64,000 nucleotides of DNA from Collybia mongolica (GCA_013420905.1 JAAXNY010000001.1:5952001-6016000), one strand, 5' to 3'. Shown: positions 1-11,840, numbered from the stretch's first letter. Program-made: numbers and translations. Notes: generated by a model from the letters alone, not told the origin.

Positions 1-152
1 CGCCAGTGAGATCGAGGTATTTTAGGTCATTGGGATCATAATTTGGGTTCCGGGAATATTCACATCGACCTTGGGAGTTTGTCTTTCCGCGCAATGGGGA
101 CTGGTGGTCCCTTGCGTCATTTGCGCAATGTTGTTTCCCCCTCCTGGCGAAG

Positions 153-500
153 TTATAACCAGTTTACCGTCTTTCCTTTCGGGTGAAGTATGTGATGAGC
201 GGCCTTGCGGACACGGCTCAACTCCTCTTCTAAGTCGCGCAGTTTTGCTTTTGTGGCCGTCACATTGCTGAGGACACAAAGAATGTGCCTCAAGTCCTGA
301 TGCTATTATTCCCGGCGTCAATAAGACATCTCATTATACACTGATAATCTCGCCTTGTGTTCAGGCTGGAGGTCTAAAAAGTGTTTCAGTTCTTGAGGGA
401 TCCCGGCCATAGCAGGTTCTGGGGCATTGGCACTGAGGATTTCCAAAGCTCGTACCCTAAAGTCTTCTGCCCGCAGTTCAGCTGATGAGGGTTGTTCCAT
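153..500 (-). CDS. small conserved-looking hypothetical protein (two exons)
   Basis: I do not recognise this protein. An ATG at 498-500 opens an exon to 342. A 45-nt intron (297-341, GT..AG on the minus strand) joins it in phase to a second exon ending in TAA at 153-155, giving about 100 residues. Without splicing the frame stops at once, and after splicing it runs cleanly, which is the main support. The N-terminal half is acidic and helical in character. The C-terminal half has a heptad-like Leu/Glu/Arg pattern (RDLEEELSRVRKAAHHIL) that suggests a short coiled coil. There is no signal peptide or membrane segment, so a cytosolic or nuclear subunit of some complex is possible, but no function can be assigned. 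The start is the first ATG of the open frame. An alternative intron end 6 nt away would add two residues. Confidence 0.5.
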
Positions 501-734
501 AGTGATGTAAAGTCTTGCAGATGAACGTATTTTGATGCGACAGATCCCGCAATGTTTCGCTTTAAATTTTTGGGCTAGTCCTAAGCAACTGAACTCGGAG
601 TCTTAACACAGGAAGGGCAAGAATGAGAATTCGGCTCACTGGTGACAGAAGATATGGCCGCACCCCAAGGCCATCGGAACCCTCCGTGAGGAATCGTAAG
701 GTTCGAAGCAGATGTCACACTGAGAGTCCTTCTT

Positions 735-1096
735 GATGTTGAGCGGCATTGGTATTGAAATTAGGGAATACGACCAGTGACACAGTAGGCTTTAAATGGT
801 CGTGATTATTGTATAACTTTGAGGGATGTGCTTGTTTTTTAGTGCGATACATTGTTCTTTGGAGCGACAACGTTCTTTGAAGCGATAGAACTGCCACATC
901 GTTGATAATCAGTTACGTGAGAGCCAGATGTTGAGTGGCATCGGTAGTATTGATATTATAGTACAACCGGCGGGACGGTTAGGATCATTGTTCAGTGTTC
1001 AAAACGTTGAGGTATTAGGGCGTTTAAGGGATATGCTTGTTTTTATGGCTGATGCAATGTACTTTGAGGCGAGAGAACTGCCACATCCTTGATGGT
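735..1096. repeat. diverged tandem duplication, unit about 190 bp
   Basis: Two copies start at 735 and 927 (gatgttgagcggcattggta against gatgttgagtggcatcggta). They end in matching stretches near 905 and 1096 (agaactgccacatc..ttga). The copies differ by substitutions and small indels. No convincing ORF covers them. Confidence 0.6.
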
Positions 1097-1099
1097 AGG

Positions 1100-2887
1100 T
1101 TACATGCAGGGGAGTCCCACCGGAAGATTCCGACGCCTTCACTTCTCTCAAGTTTCGTCCATCGTTACGCTCGGGGTCCTTGCTTCATTGGGCAGGTGCC
1201 ATCAGTCCCAAGTATTTAGATATATGTTCGACGTACTGTATTCTGACTAACTATATGCAACTGTTTACTAGGTAGGCTGTCTTGACGAGGTAGACCCTTC
1301 CAAAATTCCTGACCCTGTGCATTTCCTACGAAGTCCATAATAACCACCTGCGCCCACCGCATCAATTGCATCGCTCTGCGGCCAACCATACTGATCTCGC
1401 CAATTTGTGGTGTTCCTCTCACCAAGTCCGAGTGCTATTCCTTCTACTGTGGTGATATGTGATCGGACAAGAAGTTGGCAAGCGAAGTCGACAAGGGAGA
1501 TTGTCTCTTATCAGTTGGGACTGATGGCACCTGCTTTTGTATCCACTGTTTGGGTTACAGTTCAACCAAGTTATATATACATGATTATTTATCTGCAGAG
1601 GGGAGATATAGACATAATTATGGCAATAACACAAATATGGATGTGCAAGAGTAGGTTTGTAAAACCAGGAAGACAGGATAAAATAGGATATGACAATAAT
1701 GCATAAGGTGGTTGACTAACTGCTGGATTGGAATAGTAAAGGGCGATATCTGGAAGCAGGACTGAGGTGATATTATGAAAATTGTAGGTATAGGAGGTAA
1801 TAGGGCTCTAACCATTTAGTATTTGTGTATAACATGGTGTAAACTAAACATTTACCAAATGACAAGAAGGCCATTGAGGACAGAAAGACTCAAATAAACA
1901 TTAGTGCATCAAGTGAATGGTAATGGACCATCAGCAAACAAATGATGAAGTTTGAACAAATCTAAGAGGCCTTGGCTGTCTTTCATATAAGTACATATCT
2001 CCTTAACAGCCATGGAATGGACATTTATAATATATGCCATTTGTCATGTGCCAATTACAGAAAGCTATATATCACATAAGTATAGATACAGCATGCTGTA
2101 GTATCACCACCCCACCACTCATGGTGACCATTTAGATATGTAGGTGGTCAGTAAACTAAACAGAAATGGTAAACAGTAAACAAATGAAACAATTGGAGCC
2201 TTAAGAGATAAAAAGTGACTGTAAGTATGATATGGGCTCTATGAATAGGATAGAAATAAAAATGGTAAGCTAAGAGTATATGATTTGTTTCCAGATATGT
2301 GCAATAGGATGCAGTAGGATACCCAGCTCCAAAAAATTTGCAAGATAAGGGCAAGAATGGGGGTGCAACTGAAATAATATGATGTGGGGTTGTATAGGAT
2401 GTTGGGTTATAGGATATGCTGGATATAGTATATAAGATTTCTCCATAAAAGTAAAGTAATGACTAAAAAATTGAGATATGGCATATGATAAATATTCCAG
2501 GTTGAATGGGGGGTCTGGGGGCAGAGCCCCCAGCAACTTGGAAGATCTGTGATGAACCATGGCCCAGTGCCACAGTGCCGTGGCATAGCCACGGGCCATA
2601 AGCTATACATTAAAACAGAACAGTGTTTTGACCCTGGCTAAGCTGACTAATAGAAAGATGACTAATATTACTAATCAACTTCAATGACTAATCAACTTGC
2701 CTCTGCTTCGAGTTTAAGTACAAATATCAATATCAATATTATTATGTATTTACCACTCTTGATATTACTTACAAGGAACAAGGAATAACATTGAAATGGT
2801 GGCTATTATGTTGGAAAACTGTAGAGTTGGCAACACTGCAATAAAATATTATTTACTGCCACCCTTCGTGCCGAAGGCACGGGTACT
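1100..2887. other. AT-rich, CpG-poor repeat-like block without supported gene
   Basis: From about 1560 the sequence becomes AT-rich and very poor in CG dinucleotides, with many short repeated words (tagga, taagt, ggtgg). Frames are short and show no recognisable domain. It looks like an old, decayed mobile-element block. It ends in a GC-rich hairpin segment at 2515-2599 just before the rhomboid-like gene. Confidence 0.45.
2515..2599. repeat. paired GC hairpins inside AT-rich block
   Basis: Hairpin 1: ctgggggc (2515-2522), loop aga, gcccccag (2526-2533). Hairpin 2: ccgtggc (2578-2584), loop ata, gccacgg (2588-2594), enclosed by the longer inverted pair atggccc (2559-2565) / gggccat (2593-2599). 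Such compact GC hairpins in an AT-rich background resemble the structured ends of a mobile element or a terminator-like relic. The function is unknown. Confidence 0.55.
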
Positions 2888-4825
2888 ATGCTTGTCCAAC
2901 GAGAAACACAGACTCTGCGTGCACGGTCCCTCGAGTTCGCATTACCTAATTCAAGACATGGTCCCCAAAACGGACAACAATATGAAAACAGTACGCTCAT
3001 CCTCAACGAGGTCAACGTTTTTTACAATTCCACCGGACGAAAGTATTTCGCAAGGAGGGCGTTGATCAACATACGTTTCCCTGAGATAATACAAGCATGT
3101 AACCGAGGTCGGCGTTCGACCCAATTTTGGACGACTCTGCATCAGTTCTGGACAGCTTCGAATCCCATGACTCTGGTAGCCCTACAAACACCGTCGTATG
3201 CAGGGCACGCACTGTTCTAAAAATCCATACCTGCACACGAACCCCCCTATTCTGGCCTTGGTCCACGAAGCCATGAACTTCGTGGCGGGCTTCAGCCTCA
3301 GGACATGCAAATTACCCCGATCGCACACATACAACACGCCACGGATCTTTCTAGGAAACCTACCACAGAAGAGTCTCTCCATCTGTCGACAAGCCTCGAC
3401 GAATTCGAAGAGGTTCTCCAAGTCGTTCTCTGCAGATCGTGATGATTATCGGAAAGCCCTGCCCGCAGAGTGGGCGCACCTGCCTCTGACGCTCCGGTGG
3501 ACCGGGCCGACGCTGGTCTGTAGTCCGCGCTATCGACGCATGCGTCTGTGACTGACCCAGCACAGTTCTTCCTCGGAACGTCGTTTTCGGTCTTTGTCGC
3601 GGCTGCGTACGTGAGTAATGCAGAGACGGACGCGGACTTGAAGCTGTTGGAGCCGCTGGATGGGGTTGGAGCGGGTAATAAGGGGTTGTTGAAAGAGGTT
3701 AAGTATAGGGACACAAATCGGGTGTGTGATCTGACAAAATGACTGTGGTGATCATGAGGCTAAAGGCTATTTGTGAAATCAGCGCTGGGACTTGCTGGTT
3801 GAGGAAGCTCGGCAGAAGCTGGCTGAGATGCCCATTGGAGAGACCGGTCGAAGGGCATGCGCATATATCTGGCCGACATTGAGGCATCCTCTGGTCTGGT
3901 GCAATGCCCGAGCACGGTCTGACGCAGTAATCATTGCTGTTTTTGCCCCGCTCACCCTTGCATGGTATTTCCCCCGGTTTCACCCAACCCTCTTCCAACA
4001 TTGGACACATTCCCTCCGGAGCGGGAAATCGTATACCATGCTAACGTCCATATTTAGGTACGTTACCCTTGTCGCGGTGCAGTTGGTTGGAATCTGACTA
4101 CCTGGGTTTACGCTAGCCACCAACAAGTACAGTGGATGAACGTGGTTGCGGCGGGAGCGTGTCTCCGTGCGTATTCTTGGATCGCGGTATTAATCTTCTC
4201 AAGGTGATATTGATGTCCCGTATAGCCCTTGCGGCAGAATGGTTCTGCGAGCCATTTGAAGGTGTTATGCACGAATCGTCGCCGTGGTACCACCTATCTG
4301 CATTTTTCCTAACAGGTAAGAGCAAGGAACCGACACGGCGTTGAGTATAACCGATGAATTCCCATGAATCTCACAGCGGGGATGTTCTCCCTGTTCGCAC
4401 CCCAATTCGTCACCTACTTCCGGTTCCGTCCCGCATTCAAGCAACTCGCACGCGGAATCCCGAGCCCGTACACGAACCGGAAGCTGAACAAGGCCCTGTT
4501 GTACTCGCTTGGTGCCTCGGGGGCGCTCCACGCCTGCCTGACCATCCCGGTGTTCTGGGCGCCCCACCTTACAGTCGGGGGCCCGGATTGCCAAGTCCCT
4601 TGGAAAACGGTGTGGGCAGGCGTGTGCGCGGTGGAGCTGGCGTGTATGGCCGCGAGCATTGGGAATATCGGCTGGGCCGCGAATGTGTGTGGGGTTGGGT
4701 TTGGGGCGCTGTATGGGTGTTGGGGTCCGACGTTTTGGACGGGCCTTAGGTTTGTGGTGGCGGATTTGGAAGGGCAGTTTTGGAGGTACTGGGCCGGCGA
4801 TGCTGGACGGCTCCCCAACCGTTAA
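2888..4825 (+). CDS. rhomboid-family membrane protein, predicted inactive (catalytic His replaced by Asn)
   Basis: Eight exons fit in phase: 2888-3042, 3108-3195, 3296-3412, 3524-3721, 3783-4057, 4117-4186, 4252-4315 and 4377-4825, giving 471 residues. The C-terminal two thirds is multi-pass and has rhomboid landmarks: YTMLTSIFSHQ before the second core helix, the serine motif LGASGA (Ser about 370) and the last-helix pattern WAANVCGVGFGALYG. In active rhomboids that helix reads AAHxGG, with His completing the Ser-His dyad. Here residue 425 is Asn (codon aat, 4682-4684), one base from a His codon. The layout resembles mitochondrial PARL/Pcp1 rhomboids, but the N-terminus is not a clear presequence, so the location is uncertain. 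The 5' exons and the weak donor at 3413 are the least certain parts. It could act as a pseudoprotease. A sequence error at one base is the alternative explanation. Confidence 0.72.
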
Positions 4826-5973
4826 CCAAACATAGATATTATAAGGATTATGAACCTCGACACACAAGGTGATTAAATTATGCGTAATCTGTTGTATATC
4901 TGTACATGATACCCTGTACAAACATGGACACACCATCGACCCTTATCTTATGTACGTTGGTTGCAAATCTGACCTACAACCCTCGCAAGAGGTTCGTGTT
5001 CCTACTAAATGCCAGTGTATGCTGAGTGCACAAATACGTCGATTTGAAACTTTACAAGGGCCTATTCGGCACTGATGCATGCATGCAAAATGGGAATGGG
5101 CACAATGCCTGAGATAATAGAGATCGAGTCGCGTCGCCGCCCACTGCTAGTGACCGCCAGTCAGACCGTTATCCAACCCATAGACACCATCACTGAGTAA
5201 TGGACAAGTTCACAGTAGATGAGGTGGAGGACCCATAAACTCGGATTGCTGTAAGTTGTTATGATAATGTGAGTTCAGGGTTTAAACAGGCTGTTTCCCC
5301 ATGACTTGAATGGTCGTAGGATAAGATAAAATGGTATTGGTCTCTGGTACTTAGCTGGTACCACTCCCCCGAGAAACTGGCCAGAAGAATCTCATAGGCG
5401 TCCGAGGTTGTACACTGGATCCGTTCGTTTGTACCTCATCTTTTGTGCTGATTATATTCTGGAAGCTATTCTGCAACCTTCGGATGAGTATACGCTGTGT
5501 AAGCACTACACTGTCGTATCCTGAATTCTTCGTTGGTAGGAGGAATAGCACGTGTGGCGCTGGGGTTCTTCGCCAAGGAATGTCATTCGATGACTTGAAT
5601 TCGAACGGAGGTCAGGGAAGTGCGTCGATAACTCGGGAGTTAGTGGCATTCGTAGCTTGTGCTGTGATTGTTATATCATCGGCGTTGATGGGTTTTTGAT
5701 AGCTGGTATAGCGCTAGGAAGGTGACATGTTTTTGGGTATATCAGAGGGGATTCACTTTTTATGGAATGGGAAGGTATATTGGACACGGACCATAGGACC
5801 AGGGATGTGATTATAATCCTATATGTGAGACATGTGGATCGTTAGCTGAAAGACAGTAACGGTCCTCTGAATTGAGCGCTGTGCTAAGTCCCCCGGCAGT
5901 AATGTTCCAAATGGGAAAAGCGTTACATTTCTATTTTAGATGTGCCGCCGGTACGCATAGCTAATGCATATTT
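4826..5973. other. intergenic; only weak ORFs
   Basis: No supported gene. The only notable frame (about 5574-5699, plus) ends in a hydrophobic stretch (ELVAFVACAVIVISSALMGF) like a GPI-signal or tail anchor. It lacks a convincing upstream exon, so I do not call it a gene. Confidence 0.35.
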
Positions 5974-6609
5974 TTAAGCGCGGTTGATTCGCTCCTCGTC
6001 CAACACTATCATTCCCCTTGGGCGATCAGATGGGGCGATGACAAGCGCAGAGTGAATGTTGAATGGGTACTGCCACGAACTTGTACAAGTTGAAGACGTA
6101 TCCTCGATAAGCATAAAAATATACGTGTCGCTGGACTTGCGGACATCGATCATGTGGTATTCAACCCACATGAGATATGATCTTTGCATGGGAGGTCAGC
6201 ATTACGTCGTCATCCTTGTGCCCTGATTGACAAAGTACGTGCACCGGAAGGGCGGCGTTTTCCGATGAAGCTCCGGGGTAATAAAAGGCTGACAGAGAGG
6301 ATGATTGGCCTATATGTGTCATATACTGCTCATGAGGAGTGACAGCGGGGACACATGAGTGAACCTTCTTTCCATCTGTGATCGAAAATCACCAGTGCGG
6401 GCGCAGTTGGCCCACGGGCAGCCCTACGTGTGAACGATCATTGGGACGCGTGCTTGGGGGGACGCGAAGCGGGCCTCGGAGCGGATAAGCAGGCGGATGA
6501 TTGTGCGCCCAACCGGCCCAACCTTGTTTGTCCAGGATAAGTCCATGATAACGCCGTTTGGGGGCTTAGACAGATTGACGTTGGGTGCGGCCGTAGCGAC
6601 GAGAAACAT
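5974..6609 (-). CDS. hypothetical protein, multi-exon
   Basis: I do not recognise the family. The ATG at 6607-6609 opens an exon of about 61 codons with a mildly hydrophobic start (MFLVATAAPNVNL). A GT donor near 6428 and an AG acceptor about 52 nt on lead into a short exon. A further intron of about 64 nt leads to an exon containing SENAALPVHVLCQSGHKDDD, and a last exon ends at 5974 (QYPFNIHSALVIAPSDRP). Coding-like composition in successive frames joined by GT/AG introns is the evidence. The exact splice site before the last exon is ambiguous. No membrane helix or catalytic motif is visible. It may be a small secreted or cytosolic protein, and its start could lie further upstream. Confidence 0.4.
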
Positions 6610-6969
6610 ACGCGTTTAGTTGGGGGAGGCCCAGAGTTACTGGAGCTAGCTGCTTCTGTAACCTAGGATAAGTTACCCATATTGTTTCGCACCGCACGCT
6701 CGATTGTTTATTTTCTTTGACGTACACATGAGTCTTCCCCCTTCGGTGTCCCAAGAGATATTAGGGCGGTTCTGGAGTGGTTCTCGGCCGTGGGCAATGC
6801 GCCTGCTCGTGGGTTGAGTCAAAGGGTGAGTGGATGCCGAACGTGAGAACATTTGTGGGTTCATCCGTTCGTCACAGCGGCTCCCGTTTCGGAACATCTT
6901 CCCGTCCCTCATTATCACCCTTCAGTGAATTGCGCCCTCAACGCCCACAACGCCCTCGCCGCCATCGCA

Positions 6970-9149
6970 ATGGCCAGAGATCCTTCATTGCTCTCGTCAA
7001 CGGCGCCCACAGCGATTGCACCAGCCACTATACATATCGGACATGTGTGCGTTTGGGAAGGGAGACTATGACCGGGATTCGCTGACGGGTGTTTTTATAT
7101 CAGGCAACTCAGGGATCTTATCATTTGCCCTCGAGAACGAGGAGTGGTCAACTATGTGCAACATCGTTTGATAGTAGAACATAACCTCAACAAGCCGGAC
7201 GCTGTACGATAGTCTCAATTTGCGACCTATGTCGCGGTCGTCATGTACTAACGCCATTCCCTCTATATCTTAGACCCCCCGCACCCTCGTAAAGGTGCCA
7301 TTCACGCCGAACACGCTCACCTCCCTCAACATCGATGGTACGGACGACACGCTCCTCGCCGCTGGCGGTCAGGAGGCTGAGATCCACCTGTCTTACCACT
7401 CTCCGCTGACGCCGCGGTATCGCAGCGGCATTGTATGGCAATACGATTCGCAGATGAACGGCTCCATCAACAACTCGGTTCTGCTCACGTCACTTAGCCT
7501 TACCCGGTCCAACCAGACCAGTGTCGAGCCGCGTGTGGGGATCAGCAACAATGACTGCACCGTCCGGTTCTACGACGTCCCGATCCGAGGACAGCCAAAG
7601 CGGAGATTGGACGAAGTTGGGTGTCTGCGGATGGACGTTCCGGTGAATCACTGTGCGTGACAGTGTTTTCGCGCATGATTGTGTGCCTTCTTGACTAGGG
7701 TGATTCCAGCTTCCATATCGCCCGATGGGCGCACGCTTCTGTCAGTCGGTGATTCCTCCAAGGTTTATTTGCACCAGATATCGGGCGGAGCCCGTCTGTG
7801 TTTCAACCCCATCCGAACGCTCACGATCCCATCGCCGGATACTGCGCCATTCTCATACCCGGCGTCATTAGCCGCATCGTTTTCGACGTCGTTCTCCGCA
7901 GACGGCCTCAAGTTTGCTGTCGCGTCGCAGGAGGGGGTTTTGGCCGTATGGGATGTCCGGAGCACGAAACCGCTCAAGATTTTCCAGACGAACAAGAATA
8001 GAACGTCAGGTGGTGGAAATGGATCTGCTTCGGGGTGGATTGCTGATGATATTTTTGACTGGAGTGGCGGAGGTTCTAGGGCTCCGGGATGGAGTGTGCG
8101 GAATGTAAAGTTTGGTGGCTCGGGGAAGGAGTTGATGACGTTCACAGAGGTGTGTACATTACGTTCTTACAGTTATCTTGGCAGCTCAACGTCCGCAGCA
8201 CACGTCACTTTTGCACGTCGTCGATGCCCGAACGTTCGAGACGGAAGAAATCGTCCGTGTCCCTACCGTCGTCGGACGGACATCACCGCCGCCACCGGCC
8301 TCCCAGACGCATCTACAGCCGCCCCAACCGCACTTCACGCCCCGACCTCCACTTTCTCCCCACCGACACGCCTCCACCCCCCATTACGCCTCCCCCACCT
8401 CGCCCCGCCGCCTCTCGCCCCGCCGGAACGGCTACCAGTCCCAGCAGCACATCGTCCAGGCTCTCGGCGACACCTTCCGCATCCCCTCGCCCTACTCACC
8501 GCCCAGCTCTATCTCCGACTCCACGTGGCGTGCGCTGCGCATGAGCGGGCCGCCCGAACACATCGTGCCCGACGAGGACTACAGCGACATCCTCGTGATC
8601 CCCCCGCTCGGCGACCGCGAGGTCGAGTCGGACGTGCAGGCGCTCCTGGGCAGCCACGGGATCCGCGCACGGCAGCAGCGCATGCGCGAGGCCGAGATTG
8701 GGCGTAGCCGTGAGCATGGGCATGACCACGACCACGAGCATGATGATGAGAACACGGGCTCGACGCACGCGGACTACGAGTACATGCCCAGACCGCGCCG
8801 CCGGGCCGCCGCGGTTGCACGCGACGAGGACATGGAGGTAGACGAGCTGGAGTCGGACTGCGCGTCGTCGCACACGCCGTCACGCTCCTCGTCGCCGAGC
8901 CCATCAACGCACGTCCCGACCGTGGTGGCGTCGCCGGCGAGTGGGCGGTTTAGCTCGCCACTCCACGGGGCGGGGCGCGTGGGGGGCGTGGGCCAGCCGG
9001 AGGTGGGGTATGAAGCGGATTTGGACCTTGCGGGGACGTGCTTTGACCCGAGTGGGAGATGTGTGTATGTTGCGTCGAAGGAGGCGGTGGTGGAGTGGGG
9101 TGTGAGTGGAGGAGATAAGCAGTGGTGGTTTGGGAATGGGTGGATGTGA
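6970..9149 (+). CDS. DUF2415-like WD40-repeat protein
   Basis: Five exons join in phase: 6970-7046, 7104-7203, 7274-7652, 7710-8149 and 8199-9149, giving about 648 residues. Beta-propeller-like motifs are visible in order: RDLIICPRERGVVNYV, SLNIDGTDDTLLAAGGQE, SSISPDGRTLLSVGDSSKVYL, VAVWDVRST-type strands, and FTEHTSLLHVVDARTFE across the exon 4/5 junction. Then comes a long low-complexity acidic/Pro/Ser/His insert, and a last blade (CFDPSGRCVYVASKEAVVEWGV). This order matches the fungal WD40 family annotated as DUF2415 (from memory). The molecular role of that family is not established. The start is the ATG just upstream of the first conserved segment; an upstream TTG frame was not used. The gene is convergent with the nuclease gene at 9626-11259. 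A scrambled relic of it lies near 28.9-29.1 kb. Confidence 0.78.
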
Positions 9150-9625
9150 GGGGGTTTTTTTTGTGGTTTTTGGAGGTGGTGTGGTGCCTGGGTGGTGGAT
9201 GCTGGGTGTTGTCGTGCTGGCAGGCAGGCGGGCGGGCAGGTTGTTGTTGGTGTTGCATCGTCGCTCTGGGTTCGTCTTCTCAACTCTCTTCCTGTGTATG
9301 TATCCCGATCTGTGTACCATCATATGTACGATTTGTACGTCATTCCCAAAGCTTCCTACGGTGGACGTTTTGGTTATCCTTTTCGCTTCTTTCCCTTCCT
9401 TGTCTCGCATTCAACGATAGCCGCGGGTAGTTCTTTGTAAAAAAAACATGTACTATAGTGTACATCATCGCAACACATTTGACGCAATTCCGAGTTTTTG
9501 CACGAGTATATATATTTATTTTTGTATAATGCATTTGGGGGTTAGTTGGTTATGCAGATCTAGAGCGTGTTACAGGGTTACAATAGGTGGTACAGATAGC
9601 ATGGTACATGTGATGTTTGACTTTC

Positions 9626-11259
9626 TCACTCCACAGCAGTCGGTAGCTCCTGGGTGTTATACCCCGCTACTGGTGGAACGATCCCCTCTTCATCGGAATA
9701 GTCACTGTCCTCTTCGTATGGCTTAAACGTGACTTTGACACCATGCGACTCAGTCCGGTTTGGCCATCGTTTTTCCCTTTGTGAGTCGATCGGGTCTCCA
9801 GCTGCCATGGAGATCATGGCTTCGAGTGTATACTATATCAGCGCATCAATATAGCGTTCGAGTGAATGTGAAGAAAGGAAGGAAACGGACATAGGCGTCG
9901 TTCCCGGCATTGTGGAGGTTCCGGGTCGGGATCTGGAGGTGGTTGCAAACGCGTTCTAACCCCCGCCTGTCTGTCGCGCCCTCAAGCCCTGCGAATAAGT
10001 CTGAAGTATCGACTACGAAAAGGCCTTTATCGGGCATTGCGTCTGGCAGAATGTAACTGAGGCCGTCCAAGGGCATTCCGACGGCTGGTGATTTAAGGTA
10101 CCTTGCTTTCGGTTAGCGGTCGGCGTAGCTTGAAGATTTTTTCTTGTGGGAGGGGGCACTTACTTTATGTCTTGGTAGTTGTCATGGAAAACGAGAAATA
10201 CGGGACCGTATTCCGATAACTGCGTGAATAAGTCGAATATCTTTCTTTTGAACACGGCCTTTTTGACGATCTTGCTTTCTGTAAAGCTGTAATGCTGCGG
10301 AGAATTATGGTCAGCAGGGGGTCGTCTCCGGTCATGCGACTGCAAATCACTTTACGGCGCTCTGGGACGTACGTCCCATTCGTGTATCCTTGGTGTTCGT
10401 CGACAACCAAGTGCCCGAACTCGTGGACTTCTTTACCGTCTTTCCAACCGAAGAGGCGCCACCCGAACTCGGTGAGGAGACTGTGGTCCCGCTCCCACGC
10501 TTCAAAGTCAAGCGCGCACCATACACCTAATTTTTCCCCCCAGAAGCTTCGAACGCGCTCGAATAGTTGCCGTCGCGTTTTTAATGTAGAATCCGTTCCT
10601 TTGAGACGTTTATTGTCTTTGTCGATTTTCTATGCGGAAGAATGACAGTGTTAAAAGCCTTATCGGACCTGATGCTGAGGAATTATCTATACCTTGAGAG
10701 CAGTGCGCACTGAGCCGCCATCATTGTACACGACACGCGAGACAGTTCGTAGATTAGATTCTGTTAGGAGGCAATCTGAGTACGGGAGGGGGATGATGTC
10801 TTTTGTGAGTTGCATTGCGTGTAGCCAGTATCGGATGTAATCCACTTGGGCGGAAGAGAACAATAAACGAGCCTCTCCCGTATCAAACGTCCCTAAGTTG
10901 CGTGTGTTGTAAAATTCCTTGCACACTTCGAACGGATACTGGCGGATGACCACCTACCGAGAAACATCTGCACACCTTCGACGCCGTCAATGTGCAGCGG
11001 GTGGTCGGGGTGGACTAGCGAATCGTGAGCTAAGGGTTCTTTAGATCAAAAATGTCGCGTCTCAAGGCATCGTTCGCTGCCCACCAAGGATAGCTTTCAA
11101 TGGACGCGCATCTTCCTGGTTGGGCAGAACTTGATGCCTGAAAATTTGGGCCCTATTGGATCCATCTGGGAGAACTGAGGATGGAGATCATGTTCACCAT
11201 TCGAACCATATATCGGTGTATCTGTAGTACCCTGTAATGATAGGCGTATCTCTTGCCAT
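9626..11259 (-). CDS. Gfd2/YDR514C-like RNase H-fold protein, DEDDh-type nuclease
   Basis: Eight exons (11259-11198, 11137-11085, 11029-10983, 10938-10693, 10629-10351, 10294-10164, 10101-9891, 9832-9626) join in phase to 411 residues starting MARDTPIITGYYRYTD. The exonuclease-like core shows motif I with D and E in WCALDFEAWERDHS, then LTEFGWRLFG. A middle motif is VFLVFHDNYQDIKYL, and the last is the typical LHNAGNDAYYTLEAM (His..Asp). All four acidic/His residues expected for a DEDDh active site are present, so catalysis on nucleic acid 3' ends is plausible. The family is named after yeast Gfd2 and YDR514C and is thought to act in RNA metabolism or export. The apparent stops in the 5' half are removed by 44-60 nt introns. 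The 44-nt intron at 10939-10982 is the least certain. Confidence 0.78.
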
Positions 11260-11840
11260 AGTGAGATATGAAGCGATTATCACAATTGTTGGTGAAAGAA
11301 AGAGATCTAGGCGCCAAGGGTCAACGTTATTTCAAACTTCAACACGGTTGGTGTGTCTGTAGCCCGAGAACCAAACAAGTTGGTTTTTTCTCGCTCACAC
11401 ACCGTGCCAGCTCATGCACCGTCGCCACACTCGTTATATTGAGCATGGGAGCTTGTTTTCAATTTCCATATGTGCAGATGGCTCTCGTGTGTGCTATGTT
11501 GGGTTGGATGATTGTTGTGTTATTCAGGCCTGCCTACCATATTAGGAATGTTGGGAGCGTGAAAGGCGTCTTGAACCTTCTTGAACTCGCCGACTCGGCG
11601 CGCAAGATCAAATCATCAAACTTACACACTATCTATCATGTCAACTCCGGTCGATGATCCAGAGGACTTAATCGGTGCGACACTCGACTTCTACCGTTGC
11701 CACCCCCAACCCACGAGGGCTTCGCAGCAGTCTCTTATATACAGACACTCGTAGACGGTCCCACCCATCATACTTAACCCCCCTTCCTTCCCAACCACGC
11801 GCAGAGTCATCGTCACTTGAGCCAGGAGCCATTACACACG
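11260..11840. promoter_or_regulatory. shared upstream region of nuclease (minus) and MOT1 (plus)
   Basis: About 580 bp lie between the two divergent start codons. An ORF at 11268-11657 (plus) has no recognisable domain and poor coding character, so I read this interval as a bidirectional promoter. A pyrimidine-rich stretch (about 11700-11810) precedes the transporter ATG, as is usual for fungal promoters. Confidence 0.35.

Noticed and set aside
4265..4936. Long minus-strand frame of 223 codons
   Set aside because: It is antisense to the last exons of the rhomboid-like gene, is Pro/Arg-rich as expected for a shadow of GC-rich coding sequence, and has no domain.
8496..8907. Two overlapping minus-strand frames of 125 and 132 codons, and 9 kb minus frames up to 169 codons
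   Set aside because: All are antisense to the WD40 gene exon 5 in GC-rich low-complexity DNA.
10939..11197. Apparent frameshifts in the 5' half of the Gfd2-like gene
   Set aside because: Three introns of 44, 55 and 60 nt restore one continuous frame back to an ATG at 11259.
11268..11657. Plus-strand ORF of 129 codons between divergent genes
   Set aside because: No domain, poor coding character, and it occupies the likely shared promoter of two well-supported genes.
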